Source of the DNA: Ulvibacterium sp965228935
GTDB taxonomy: Bacteria; Bacteroidota; Bacteroidia; Flavobacteriales; Flavobacteriaceae
Assembly: GCF_965228935.1 (NCBI RefSeq)
Contig: NZ_OZ245846.1
Span: 5,704,001-5,768,000, forward strand
Reading direction: 5' to 3'
Length of the DNA: 64,000 nucleotides
Of this stretch, positions 25,888 through 35,455 are shown in pieces. The notes under the pieces are model-generated. The model searched no databases. It was not told the origin of the DNA and worked only from the letters and a program-made list of their open reading frames with translations. Both the position numbers and the translations under genes were made by a program. The stretch's first letter is position 1. Every line of letters begins with the position of its first letter.

Positions 25888-26772
25888 CCCCAACGTGTCC
25901 ATGGCCTTGATTTTTTTCTGCTCTTCCAGGGCGGGTTCCAATTCAATATCTATATACAATGCTTTGGCAATCCATTTTTGGGCATTAGGTTTGTCCTTCT
26001 TCTTGCGATATAATTTTGCCATTCTAAAATAGGCCCATTTTAAGGGCACACCATCCAGAGGTGTATAATTTTTGATGTATTGCCCCATATGGTACACCCC
26101 TTCGTCCAATTTAAGACCGTACTCGCCACAAATTTTCCCGATTTGATAGTGTAGCTGGTTTCGTTCTATGTTTCCTAAATCGCCTATAAGACTCAAGGCA
26201 TACAAATAATCCTGTTTCGCTTTTTCAGATTCTTCGTCGTATTCATGTACATAGCCCATAGCCAAATAGCCATCGATAGGGGATATGGATTTCAATTTTT
26301 TGGCATAGTCAAAAGCCTTGGAAGTACTCCCCCCCAAAATGCCCGGCAAGGTTATATAAAGATCTACCAAAGCCCAATGCACTTTTATTGAACTTGAATC
26401 CAAAGTGGCGGCTTTTTTAAAATTCTCCTTAATTCTTCCTACTAGGGTAAGGGCCTTAAACTTATTGCTATTTTGGGCTTTTTTGGCCAAAACGCCTCCA
26501 TATTTAAAGGCATAGTCCGCAACCTGTGGATAGGCCTCTGTAAGCTCCTTGTAAATGGCAATGGCATCGTCCCATTTGCCCTGATAGCCATAAACCTCCC
26601 CTAGCCTATCCTTGGTATCCTTATCTGCCGTGACTTGAATTTCCTTGAGAAGTTCGGTCTCGGCTTGGACGTATTTCTTTCTTTCGATAAGTTGATTTAC
26701 ATCAACTTCCGTGCTCTGTGCCCCGCATACAGACAATTTAATGAAAACCAGTAGGAAAAGAAAGTGTTTCAT
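25882..26772 (-). CDS. TPR-repeat secreted protein
   Basis: A 296-residue exported protein with a signal peptide (MKHFLFLLVFIKLSVCGAQ) and several tetratricopeptide-like helical pairs, for example WDDAIAIYKELTEAYPQVADYAFKYG (about 65-95) and the YLYALSLIGDLGNIERNQLHYQIG region. Segments around GGSTSKAFDYAKKLKSISP resemble periplasmic TPR proteins of unknown partner. ATG 26772 was chosen over 26814 because the longer form puts 14 polar residues in front of the signal peptide. It is convergent with the SDR gene (6-base overlap) and divergent from the alpha-2-macroglobulin gene. It is likely a scaffold for protein contacts in the periplasm; the partner is unknown. Confidence 0.85.
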   Translation of the reverse strand: MKHFLFLLVFIKLSVCGAQSTEVDVNQLIERKKYVQAETELLKEIQVTADKDTKDRLGEVYGYQGKWDDAIAIYKELTEAYPQVADYAFKYGGVLAKKAQNSNKFKALTLVGRIKENFKKAATLDSSSIKVHWALVDLYITLPGILGGSTSKAFDYAKKLKSISPIDGYLAMGYVHEYDEESEKAKQDYLYALSLIGDLGNIERNQLHYQIGKICGEYGLKLDEGVYHMGQYIKNYTPLDGVPLKWAYFRMAKLYRKKKDKPNAQKWIAKALYIDIELEPALEEQKKIKAMDTLGS

Positions 26773-27004
26773 GGCAATCCGAAACTTTGATGTTTTGTCG
26801 GTAGTCCTTACCATCCCTTAATTTATTTAATATTGTTTTCAAACCTCCAAATAGTCATTCAAACTCATTCGGAGGCTTCGTTTACTCATTTAAACTTTCG
26901 TATGGCACAAGTTTTGCTCACATTTGTTGCTTAATTTTATATAATATGGTCCCAAGTTCCTTTGAAGCAAACAGACCGTATAATGAGGGCAGAACAAATT
27001 TAAA

Positions 27005-30000
27005 ATGAGATACCTGGTTTTACTATTTACGATACTCCAATTTTCAATGGCAAATGCACAACGTGATACTTCGTACCAAGCACTTTGGAGGCAAGTGGAA
27101 AAACTGGAAAACGAGGCGCTGACCAAATCGGCCTTGAAGGTAGTGCAATCCATTTCCGAAAAGGCGAAGGAAGAAGGCCGTTCGCCCCAAGTAGTAAAGG
27201 CATTACTGTACACCTCCAAATACGCCCTAACATTGGAAGAAGACGCCCAATTGAAGATTGTAGGCGATTTTAAGTCCGAAATCCAAAAGGCAGCGTTCCC
27301 CGTTAAAAATGTACTGAAAAGCTACCTAGGAAATCTGTATTGGCAGTATTTTCAACAGAACCGCTATCGGTTCTATGATCGTACCAAAACGGAGGTCAAA
27401 GTAGACAGTATCGACTTCCGTACTTGGGACTTGACCACCCTTTTTGAAGAAATCCATCTACATTTTACCGCTTCGTTGGAGAATCCGTCAAAATTGCAGA
27501 CCCTAAATGTGAACGAATTCCAGGAAATACTGACCAAACAAAAGGGTTCTGAAATCTATCGCCCAACCCTATTCGACCTATTAGCCCATACCGCCCTACA
27601 ATTCTATAAAACTCCTGAAAACACCATAACACGACCAGCGGACAAATTTGAAATGGACAACCCGAAATTACTTTGCGAGGCCTATCAATTTACGGAGCTA
27701 TCCATTGATTTTACGGACAAGACCTCCCTACAGTCCAGGGCCTTGCAAATTTATCAAGAACTTACAAAGTTTCATTTTCCGGATGTACGATTGGAAGCCT
27801 TGGTAGATGTGGATATAGAGCGATTACGATTTATTCATCAAAATGCGGTTTTCCCAAATAAGGATGCAGCCTATCTCGATGTTCTTCAAAACTCTGCCGA
27901 AAACCTAAGTCACCATGAAGTATCCGGTTTGTACCGATATGAAATTGCTTTATTGTACAATCAATGGGGAAACTCGTACCAATCCAAATCCAAAGAGGAA
28001 CATCGCTGGAAGCTAAAAGAAGCGCTGACGCTTTGTGAATCGGTTATCGCGCAATTTCCTGAAAGTACAGGTGCCGAAAAGTGCAAGGCCCTACGATCCG
28101 AAATTCTTTCGAAAAGCCTGCAATTGACCGTGGAACAGCATATCCCTATTGATTCTCCTTCCCGAATATTGGTGAACTACAAAAACTTGGATGAACTTCA
28201 GTTTGTAGCCTATGAGGCATCGAATAACGATATCAAAAAACTGAATACCCTGTATCCGGAATCCGAACAACTGAACTTTATCAAAAAACTATCCGCCGTT
28301 AAAAATTGGGAGGCCCAATTGAAAAATGAAAACGATTTCCAGCGACATGATATTGAAGTCTTGCTGCCTAAATTAGGCAATGGACAATATATCCTTTTGG
28401 CCGTTCCTAAAGCGGATGTAAATAAAACGTTCGCCTATGCCAAGATTCAGGTAACAAATTTGGCCTTGGTAGAAACCCAGACCCCGGAGCATCATCAATT
28501 TCAACTCATCGATAGGAATAATGGAAAACCTCTGGAAAGTGCTAAGCTACAATTTACCTATCAGGAGAACTACGACCGTAAGTTTCTGACCGAAACATTT
28601 ACCACCAATGATAAGGGTGCGGTACGGATTCCACTGGGCACCAAGCGCTGGACCTCTATAGGCATAAAGGCGGTTTACAATGGCGATATGGCCCATTTTG
28701 GGGAATATTATATCGGTTCAAAATCAAATTCACGAATTCTCGGTTCCCTAGATAATTCCGCTTTTTTGTTTACCGATCGAAGTATTTATAGACCAGGACA
28801 AGTACTTTATTTTAAGGGAATAGCCGTTTCAATGGAAAACGATGTGTCCAAAATCTTGTCCAATATCCCAGTAACGGTAAGTCTAAGGAATGTAAATTAT
28901 CAAGAAATGGCCAAGTTGGAGGTAACGACCAATGAATTTGGTTCGTTTTCCGGAAAATTTATATTGCCTGCCAATGGACTTACCGGGAGTTTTTCATTAC
29001 AGGCAAGTTCAAAATCCATCAAAATCAATGGCACTACGGACTTTTCCGTGGAAGAGTATAAACGACCTAAATTTCAAACCTCTTTTGAACCGGTACAGGA
29101 AACCTATAAGGTCAACGACAGTATTACTGTAAAGGGCACGGCAACTGCGTATGCGGGCAGTGCCATTACCGATGCCCAAGTAGCCTACCGCGTAAGCCGA
29201 GTCGTTTATTTTCCAAGATGGTATTATTGGAGTAGGCCTTACTTCAATACCTCTCCACAAGAAATCGCTCATGGCAGTACAGTAACCGATGCTTCAGGGA
29301 ATTATACCATTAATTTCAAGGCAATCCCGGACAATAGTATTGAGAGGAATAATCTGCCGACATTTAGTTATGAAATTACCGCGGACGTAACCGATATCAA
29401 TGGTGAAACGCATACGGCCACCCGTATTGTCCGTGTAGGTTACCACAGCCTCAATGCCGATATTAGGATTTCGGACCGGCTGGACAAAAATGCAAAAGAC
29501 CATACCATTGAAATAACGACCACCAATCTAAACGGCCAAGCCGTGGATACGAAGGGCGCCCTTAAAATGTACAAGTTACAACCTCCAAAATACGTGCTTC
29601 GCAATCGACCTTGGGCCGCACCCGATTACCAAAACTGGGACAAAAGCAGTTTTAGGAAGCTTTTCCCGCATGATGCCTATTCCAACGAGCACGATTTTAC
29701 CACCTGGGCCAAAGGAAAATTAGTCTGGGAGTCTGATTTTGATACAGGAAAATCCACGGAATTTCCCTTGGACACTTCCAAAAAATGGGAATCGGGCAAG
29801 TACATTTTGGAACTTCAGACCCAGGACAAGTTTGGCCAGGTGGTAAAGGCCAAGACCATAACAACACTCTTTGTAGAGAAAGATGCCGCTTTGGCGGACA
29901 ACCAATTGTTCGATATAAAACTTGATAAATCCGAGTATCAAATTGGTGAACGGGTAAAAATTACGTTGGCCTCGGCCGCAAAAGATCTTTCCGTAAGCGT

Positions 30001-33000
30001 AAACGTGGAAAAAGATAGAAAAATCGTCGATACAAGAATTATCCGATTGAACCAAAATGTCCAAAGCTTTACCCTCCCGGTTACACAATCCGATTTGGGC
30101 GGCTTTGCGATCCATTACAGTTTCTCGGCGTTCAATGCCTTTACTTCTGGCTCTTTGGCGGTTCCTGTACCCTATCCCAAAACCGATTTGGAAATCGAAA
30201 CGGTTACGTTTCGGGACAAACTACAACCAAACACTGCCGAAACCTGGACTTTTAAACTAAAAGGGCCAAAAGGCGATAAGGTAGCTGCCGAATTGTTGGC
30301 CAGTATGTACGATGCTTCCTTGGATGCCTTTCGCGGACATTCTTGGGATGCCGGCTTGGATTATCGGCCTACCTACTATTCCAATGTCTATAGTAATGCC
30401 TATAGAAGTTTTGGAACGGAAGGTTTCCGGGTATATTATGATTTTTCCAGCAGATACAACTACCAACCCCGGCATTATGATACTTTTGATTGGTTCGGGT
30501 TCCATTTTGGGTATGGGTTAAGAATCCGCGGAACTGCCAGCGATCTGGTGCGGAAATCCAGTGCGCCTCCAGCTGCCATGGAAGTAATGGAAGAGGTAGC
30601 TGCCGTGAATGAAGTAGCTATGGTGGAAAACGATCTTTCGGGCAATGTTGCCGGGATTGCGGAATTTGACAAGGCATCCGAAGAAAATCAAGGAGTAAGA
30701 AAAGAAGCGGATTTTAGCACCGTAGCCATTCGTAAAAACCTTCAAGAAACCGCATTTTTCTTTCCACAATTACGCACGGATAGGGAAGGCAATGTATCCT
30801 TTAGTTTCACTACACCAGAAGCCTTGACCACATGGAAATTACAGTTGTTGGCCCATGACAAGAACCTTCAAAGTACATATACCGCCTTGGAAGCGGTAAC
30901 GCAAAAAGAGCTTATGGTCATCCCCAATGCGCCGCGATTTTTACGTGAAGGTGATGAAATTACCATAAGCACCAAGATTGCCAATCTTACAAATCAAAAG
31001 CTTTCCGGCCAAGCCAAGCTCCAATTGGTCGATGCCCTCACCGGTGAAGATGTTACCAAAAAGTTATTCTTTACCTCTTCCTCTTCCGGAGAGATTGCCG
31101 CACTAGTTGAAAAAAAGGAGTTTTCAGTTGATTCGTTGGGTAATACCCAAGTCTCATGGCGCTTAAAGATTCCCGAAGGGATACAGGCTGTACAGTACAC
31201 TATATTGGCCAAAGCAGGGGATTTTAGCGATGGGGAACAAAACGTGCTTCCTGTATTGACCAATCGAATGCTGGTGACCGAGACCTTACCTATGTGGGTC
31301 GGTGGTAATCAGACCAAAACCTTTGTTTTGGACAAGCTACGGGACAATACCTCTACCACGCTTAGCAACCATAAACTGACCTTGGAAATCACCTCCAACC
31401 CCGCCTGGTATGCGGTACAGGCCCTACCCTATCTTATGGAGTATCCCTATGAGTGCAACGAGCAAATCTTCGCAAAGTATTATGCGAATACCTTGGCCGG
31501 CCATATTGCCAATAGCAATCCAAGGATACGGGAGGTATTTGACCAATGGCTAAATTCCGATGCGTTATTAAGTAACCTAGAAAAGAATTCCGAACTGAAG
31601 TCACTTTTGATTCAGGAAACTCCATGGTTGCGCGATGCCCAATCGGAAACCGAACAAAAAAAACGAATTGCCCTGTTATTCGACCTACATACCTTGCGGA
31701 ACGAGCAGGCCAATTCCATGAACAGGCTTCAACAGAACCAGATGTCTTCCGGGGCTTGGGCATGGTTCAAGGGAGGGCGGGGCAATCGGTATATTACACA
31801 ACATATCATCGCCGGATTAGGGCATTTGAACCATTTGAAGGTAGCGAATATCGACAATCGTGTGTCACAAATGCTTAAAAGCGCCCTTCAATACCTTGAT
31901 TCTGAATTCGTAAGCGAATACGAACAGATGAAAAAGTATGCCAAAAACCCTAAGAATGACCATCTTAGTCAAATGCAAATCCATTACCTCTACATGCGTA
32001 GTTTTTTCAAGGACATCAAGACCTCTAAAAAAGTGGATGAAGTTTTGGCCTACTATCGGGGACAAGCACAAAAATATTGGGCAAAAAAAGGATTGTATTC
32101 CAAAGGGATGCTGGCCTTGGCCCTTTATCGCATGAATGACCGAACCTCGGCCAACAAAATTTTAAGGTCTTTAAGGGAAAATAGCATCTCCAATGAGGAG
32201 TTGGGCATGTATTGGAAGGAAAATACCGCCTCTTGGCATTGGTACCAAGCCCCTATAGAAACACAAGCCTTAATGATAGAGGCATTTTCTGAAATAGATA
32301 ACGATTCCAAGACCGTTGACAAGTTGAAGGTGTGGTTGCTAAAGCATAAACAGACCAACCAATGGGAAACCACCAAAGCCACAACAGAGGCGGTCTATGC
32401 CCTCTTATTGCAAGGTAACGATTGGCTATCCCTTACCGAAACGGTAGAGGTGTCCGTTGGAAAGAAAAAGATAGAACCCTCCAAAGTCGATGATGTAAAG
32501 ATGGAAGCCGGAACGGGGTACTACAAAACCTCGTGGAGCGGTAAGGAAGTGGAATCAGAAATGGCCAGTGTTACGCTTGTGAAAAAGGGAGCAGGCATTG
32601 CTTGGGGCGGGTTATACTGGCAATACTTTGAAGACTTGGATAAGATTACTTCCGCGGAGACTCCATTACGACTCAAAAAGAAACTCTTCCTCAAAAGGAA
32701 TATGAACACGGGCGAGGAAATTTCGGCAATAACCACTTCCATTCACTTAAAAGTGGGAGACCTTATACGCGTGCGCATAGAACTTAAGGCCGACAGGGAT
32801 ATGGAATTTATCCATATGAAGGATATGCGGGCGGCAGGGCTTGAACCCATTACTGTACTTTCCGGTTACAAATGGCAGGATGGGTTAGGCTATTACGAAA
32901 GTACCAAGGATGCCAGCACTAACTTTTTCTTCGATTATTTGCCCAAAGGTGTATATGTATTCGAGTATGATCTTCGGGTCAACAATGCCGGGGATTTTAG

Positions 33001-33091
33001 CAATGGTATTACCACAATTCAAAGTATGTATGCCCCGGAGTTTAGCAGTCATAGTGAAGGGGTAAGGGTAACGGCCGGCAGTGGAAGATAA
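27005..33091 (+). CDS. Bacterial alpha-2-macroglobulin family protein
   Basis: A 2028-residue periplasmic protease-trapping protein. The signal peptide (about 1-19, MANAQ) has no lipobox, unlike the E. coli lipoprotein homologue. The N-terminal 350 residues are helical. MG domains follow (an MG2-type segment at about 585-620, SIYRPGQVLYFKG). A Tyr-rich stretch and a low-complexity Ala/Glu/Met/Val run (about 1120-1215) look like a linker or bait region. The A2M core starts around 1245 (ETAFFFPQLRTDREG, TTWKLQLLAHDK). The thioester motif CNEQ is intact (Cys1484 to Gln1487) in the TED domain, so covalent trapping of attacking proteases is plausible. Bacterial A2M genes often adjoin pbpC; no such gene is nearby. 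Confidence 0.93.
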   Translation: MRYLVLLFTILQFSMANAQRDTSYQALWRQVEKLENEALTKSALKVVQSISEKAKEEGRSPQVVKALLYTSKYALTLEEDAQLKIVGDFKSEIQKAAFPVKNVLKSYLGNLYWQYFQQNRYRFYDRTKTEVKVDSIDFRTWDLTTLFEEIHLHFTASLENPSKLQTLNVNEFQEILTKQKGSEIYRPTLFDLLAHTALQFYKTPENTITRPADKFEMDNPKLLCEAYQFTELSIDFTDKTSLQSRALQIYQELTKFHFPDVRLEALVDVDIERLRFIHQNAVFPNKDAAYLDVLQNSAENLSHHEVSGLYRYEIALLYNQWGNSYQSKSKEEHRWKLKEALTLCESVIAQFPESTGAEKCKALRSEILSKSLQLTVEQHIPIDSPSRILVNYKNLDELQFVAYEASNNDIKKLNTLYPESEQLNFIKKLSAVKNWEAQLKNENDFQRHDIEVLLPKLGNGQYILLAVPKADVNKTFAYAKIQVTNLALVETQTPEHHQFQLIDRNNGKPLESAKLQFTYQENYDRKFLTETFTTNDKGAVRIPLGTKRWTSIGIKAVYNGDMAHFGEYYIGSKSNSRILGSLDNSAFLFTDRSIYRPGQVLYFKGIAVSMENDVSKILSNIPVTVSLRNVNYQEMAKLEVTTNEFGSFSGKFILPANGLTGSFSLQASSKSIKINGTTDFSVEEYKRPKFQTSFEPVQETYKVNDSITVKGTATAYAGSAITDAQVAYRVSRVVYFPRWYYWSRPYFNTSPQEIAHGSTVTDASGNYTINFKAIPDNSIERNNLPTFSYEITADVTDINGETHTATRIVRVGYHSLNADIRISDRLDKNAKDHTIEITTTNLNGQAVDTKGALKMYKLQPPKYVLRNRPWAAPDYQNWDKSSFRKLFPHDAYSNEHDFTTWAKGKLVWESDFDTGKSTEFPLDTSKKWESGKYILELQTQDKFGQVVKAKTITTLFVEKDAALADNQLFDIKLDKSEYQIGERVKITLASAAKDLSVSVNVEKDRKIVDTRIIRLNQNVQSFTLPVTQSDLGGFAIHYSFSAFNAFTSGSLAVPVPYPKTDLEIETVTFRDKLQPNTAETWTFKLKGPKGDKVAAELLASMYDASLDAFRGHSWDAGLDYRPTYYSNVYSNAYRSFGTEGFRVYYDFSSRYNYQPRHYDTFDWFGFHFGYGLRIRGTASDLVRKSSAPPAAMEVMEEVAAVNEVAMVENDLSGNVAGIAEFDKASEENQGVRKEADFSTVAIRKNLQETAFFFPQLRTDREGNVSFSFTTPEALTTWKLQLLAHDKNLQSTYTALEAVTQKELMVIPNAPRFLREGDEITISTKIANLTNQKLSGQAKLQLVDALTGEDVTKKLFFTSSSSGEIAALVEKKEFSVDSLGNTQVSWRLKIPEGIQAVQYTILAKAGDFSDGEQNVLPVLTNRMLVTETLPMWVGGNQTKTFVLDKLRDNTSTTLSNHKLTLEITSNPAWYAVQALPYLMEYPYECNEQIFAKYYANTLAGHIANSNPRIREVFDQWLNSDALLSNLEKNSELKSLLIQETPWLRDAQSETEQKKRIALLFDLHTLRNEQANSMNRLQQNQMSSGAWAWFKGGRGNRYITQHIIAGLGHLNHLKVANIDNRVSQMLKSALQYLDSEFVSEYEQMKKYAKNPKNDHLSQMQIHYLYMRSFFKDIKTSKKVDEVLAYYRGQAQKYWAKKGLYSKGMLALALYRMNDRTSANKILRSLRENSISNEELGMYWKENTASWHWYQAPIETQALMIEAFSEIDNDSKTVDKLKVWLLKHKQTNQWETTKATTEAVYALLLQGNDWLSLTETVEVSVGKKKIEPSKVDDVKMEAGTGYYKTSWSGKEVESEMASVTLVKKGAGIAWGGLYWQYFEDLDKITSAETPLRLKKKLFLKRNMNTGEEISAITTSIHLKVGDLIRVRIELKADRDMEFIHMKDMRAAGLEPITVLSGYKWQDGLGYYESTKDASTNFFFDYLPKGVYVFEYDLRVNNAGDFSNGITTIQSMYAPEFSSHSEGVRVTAGSGR

Positions 33092-33304
33092 GCAATTGAA
33101 GTCCGAAGTTTGGCGAAAACAGAATTAAAAAAACTCTGAAGACAGAAAGTTGGGAATTCCGAGCTTTTTACTAAAAATTGGAACGAAATACTACCTACTC
33201 TCCTTAACGATAAACCTTCAAAAAAGACTTAGTTAATTCTTGCAATTTCCCCTTACTTACTGATTTTCACTATATTTAATACTATAACAACAAAACCAAA
33301 AGAT

Positions 33305-33685
33305 ATGAATTCAAAAGTTTTTATGGTCGTCAGAATACTTCTCGGCCTATTTGTGCTCGTCTTCGGGCTGAATAAATTTTTTCATTTCATGCCCATGGAC
33401 AATAGTTCCATGAGTGAAGCTGCAATGGGCTACATGGGTGGATTGGCAAGTACAAAGACAGTGTACTTGGTAGCTCTTGTGGAGATTTTGGCAGGTTTGT
33501 CCTTTCTATTGAACAAGTATGGAGCATTGATGGCCCTTATCTTAATGAGCGTCTCTATAAATGCCGTGTTGTTCCATGCTATTTTGGAGCCGGGAAGTAT
33601 CTACGGGGCTTTATTTTTACTGGTCATGAACATCGTTGTCCTTATTGGGTACAAAGACCAATACAAGGATTTACTCAAGGGCTGA
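33305..33685 (+). CDS. DoxX-family membrane protein
   Basis: A 126-residue inner-membrane protein with four hydrophobic helices (about 7-25, 45-65, 70-90 and 97-118) and the DoxX-type start VVRILLGLFVLVFGLNKFFHF. Family members are linked to redox and thiol stress or to quinone chemistry, but most are uncharacterised. The Met-rich segment HFMPMDNSSMSEAAMGYMGG between helices 1 and 2 is notable. A TATATTTA box about 30 bases before the start is one base from the -7 consensus. The preceding 213 bases contain only an imperfect palindrome around 33146-33168. It converges on the DUF4136 gene, with a nested inverted repeat between them. Confidence 0.88.
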   Translation: MNSKVFMVVRILLGLFVLVFGLNKFFHFMPMDNSSMSEAAMGYMGGLASTKTVYLVALVEILAGLSFLLNKYGALMALILMSVSINAVLFHAILEPGSIYGALFLLVMNIVVLIGYKDQYKDLLKG

Positions 33686-33717
33686 TGCAGGAAAACTAAT
33701 TTTAAGACCAAGGTAGG

Positions 33718-33805
33718 CCGTCTAGAAAATCAAAATAAGTTATTATTCATAACTTATAAATTGCCTCCTCGCTCACAAAGATGAAGCACAGAACTTTCTA
33801 GACGG
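33718..33805. repeat. Nested inverted repeat between convergent genes
   Basis: Outer arms CCGTCTAGAAA (33718-33728) and TTTCTAGACGG (33795-33805) are perfect inverted copies and extend with small bulges to AGGTA/TACCT. Inside them ATAAGTTA (33735-33742) and TAACTTAT (33750-33757) form a second hairpin. The transcript could fold into one long stem. It may be a bidirectional terminator, a small structured RNA, or a short relic element with terminal inverted repeats. The right arm ends one base before the DUF4136 stop codon. Confidence 0.7.
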
Positions 33806-33806
33806 T

Positions 33807-34340
33807 CTATTTACCTTTTATTTTCGGCGGGTATTTGGATAACACTTTCTCCACAATTTCCTTGAGTTTTAGCTCACGCTCTTGGGGAGAGGCATCCTCC
33901 CTGAAAGAGCTTTCGCTAATCGCCTGCCAAAAGAGCATATCCTTTTGGTTATCCACAAAATCGAATTGAATCTGGCGTTCCAGGTTGGCTCTACCTACGG
34001 GAATACCAATGGAAACACCACCACCGACATTTCCACCACCACCGCCAACTCCTAAGCCCACATTGCTGTTACGGGGCGTTTGAAATGTGCTACTTTGTAT
34101 ATTGATGAGAAAATCCGGTTCTTCGGAAAAGACCAACCCTTTGGATTGCAGGGCAATATCCAATACCCGAAACAGTCTTTTATTGTCCAATTCACTAAGC
34201 CCGGTATCCATGTCCGGATAATAATTGAACGTAGTATAGTTCGAAAAATCGGTAGCCTTGTCGTAGTCGTAATTGACCCGAATAGCATTGCAAGAACCCA
34301 AAAGAAGTAGAAGAAGAATGTATCCTGCTGTTTTCATCAT
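33807..34340 (-). CDS. DUF4136 lipoprotein
   Basis: A 177-residue lipoprotein with a signal peptide ending in LLGSC (Cys17-18) and a DUF4136 domain: VNYDYDKATDFSNYTTFNYYP at the start, LDNKRLFRVLDIALQSKGLVFSEEPDFLINI in the middle and a C-terminal VEKVLSKYPPK. A Gly-rich loop (LGVGGGGGNVGGGVSIGIPVG) separates the two halves, as in many relatives. The start is ATG 34340 (MMKTAGYILLLLLLG), or ATG 34337; the longer frame to 34424 adds 28 residues that spoil the signal peptide and overlap obgE. Function unknown; probably anchored in the outer membrane and facing the periplasm. Confidence 0.87.
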   Translation of the reverse strand: MMKTAGYILLLLLLGSCNAIRVNYDYDKATDFSNYTTFNYYPDMDTGLSELDNKRLFRVLDIALQSKGLVFSEEPDFLINIQSSTFQTPRNSNVGLGVGGGGGNVGGGVSIGIPVGRANLERQIQFDFVDNQKDMLFWQAISESSFREDASPQERELKLKEIVEKVLSKYPPKIKGK

Positions 34341-34402
34341 GTTTCTTTCCCTAAAAATACTTAAAAAAGGAATAACACCTTGGCATACAGCGCTATATTC
34401 GA

Positions 34403-35404
34403 TTAACTGTTGAGCATAACCCAAAGCCTATCCTTTAACTCTTGAATGCCTAGCTGTGCAACCGAGGAAATAAACAAATAGGGTACCTCCTTAAAATCCC
34501 TGTCCAGTTCCGTACGCATCATTTCCATGAGTTCTTCATCCAAAAGATCACTTTTAGAAATCGCCACTAGCCGTTGTTTGTCCAACAGTTCGGGATTATA
34601 GCGCCGTAATTCATCCAAAAGAATCTCATATTCCTTGCTAATGTCCTTACTATCCGCTGGGATTAAAAAAAGTAAGGTAGCATTCCGTTCTATATGGCGT
34701 AAAAAGTAGTGGCCCAGACCCTTGCCTTCAGCTGCACCTTCAATGATTCCAGGAATATCCGCCATGACGAAACTCTGGAAATCCCGGTTCTTCACAATGC
34801 CGAGATTGGGTTTTAGGGTCGTAAATTCATAATCTGCTATCTTGGGCTTAGCCGAGGTGACCACCGAAAGTAAGGTGGATTTTCCGGCATTGGGGAAACC
34901 CACCAAACCCACATCGGCCAGCACCTTTAATTCCAAGGTCACTCGCTTTTCCTCACCCGGGAGACCCGATTGGGCATATCTAGGGGTTTGATTGGTACTA
35001 CTTTTAAAATGGGAGTTCCCTAAACCGCCCTTACCTCCTTTCAATACAATTTTTTCTTCTCCTTCCTCGGTAATTTCAAAAAGGATAGCATTGGTTTCGG
35101 TATCCCGAACCACAGTGCCCAAAGGCACCTCCAATATAATATCTTCCCCATTGGCCCCGGTACTGGTCTGTTTTCCACCATGTCCTCCATGACCTGCCTT
35201 AAAATGTCTTTGAAACCTATAATGGACCAAAGTCCATAAATTGGCATTCCCCCGAATAATGATATGGCCCCCACGACCACCATCACCACCATCCGGACCG
35301 CCCTTGGCCACATATTTTTCCCGACGAAGATGTGTGGAACCTTGGCCTCCCTTACCCGAGGTCAGATGAATTTTTACATAGTCAACAAAATTGCCTTCGG
35401 TCAT
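34403..35404 (-). CDS. obgE: GTPase ObgE/CgtA
   Basis: A 333-residue Obg GTPase that binds the 50S ribosomal subunit and takes part in ribosome assembly and stress control. The Gly-rich Obg fold spans residues 1-158 (YVAKGGPDGGDGGRGGHI is diagnostic). The G domain follows, with G1 GFPNAGKST (169-177), G3 ADIPGIIEGA and a G4 of the form SKSD instead of NKxD, as I recall from other flavobacteria. It lacks the C-terminal OCT domain seen in Gram-positive Obg. It lies downstream of the GNAT gene and the hpt-adk fusion on the same strand; hpt/adk next to obg is a familiar arrangement in this family. Confidence 0.95.
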   Translation of the reverse strand: MTEGNFVDYVKIHLTSGKGGQGSTHLRREKYVAKGGPDGGDGGRGGHIIIRGNANLWTLVHYRFQRHFKAGHGGHGGKQTSTGANGEDIILEVPLGTVVRDTETNAILFEITEEGEEKIVLKGGKGGLGNSHFKSSTNQTPRYAQSGLPGEEKRVTLELKVLADVGLVGFPNAGKSTLLSVVTSAKPKIADYEFTTLKPNLGIVKNRDFQSFVMADIPGIIEGAAEGKGLGHYFLRHIERNATLLFLIPADSKDISKEYEILLDELRRYNPELLDKQRLVAISKSDLLDEELMEMMRTELDRDFKEVPYLFISSVAQLGIQELKDRLWVMLNS

Positions 35405-35455
35405 ACATCTAATTTCATACTCCCAAAAGATGGGAACCTTCCATGTTAAGTCAAT

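Noticed and set aside
33146..33168. Terminator after the alpha-2-macroglobulin gene
   Set aside because: The palindrome around GGAATTCC has mismatches and almost no loop; too weak to call.
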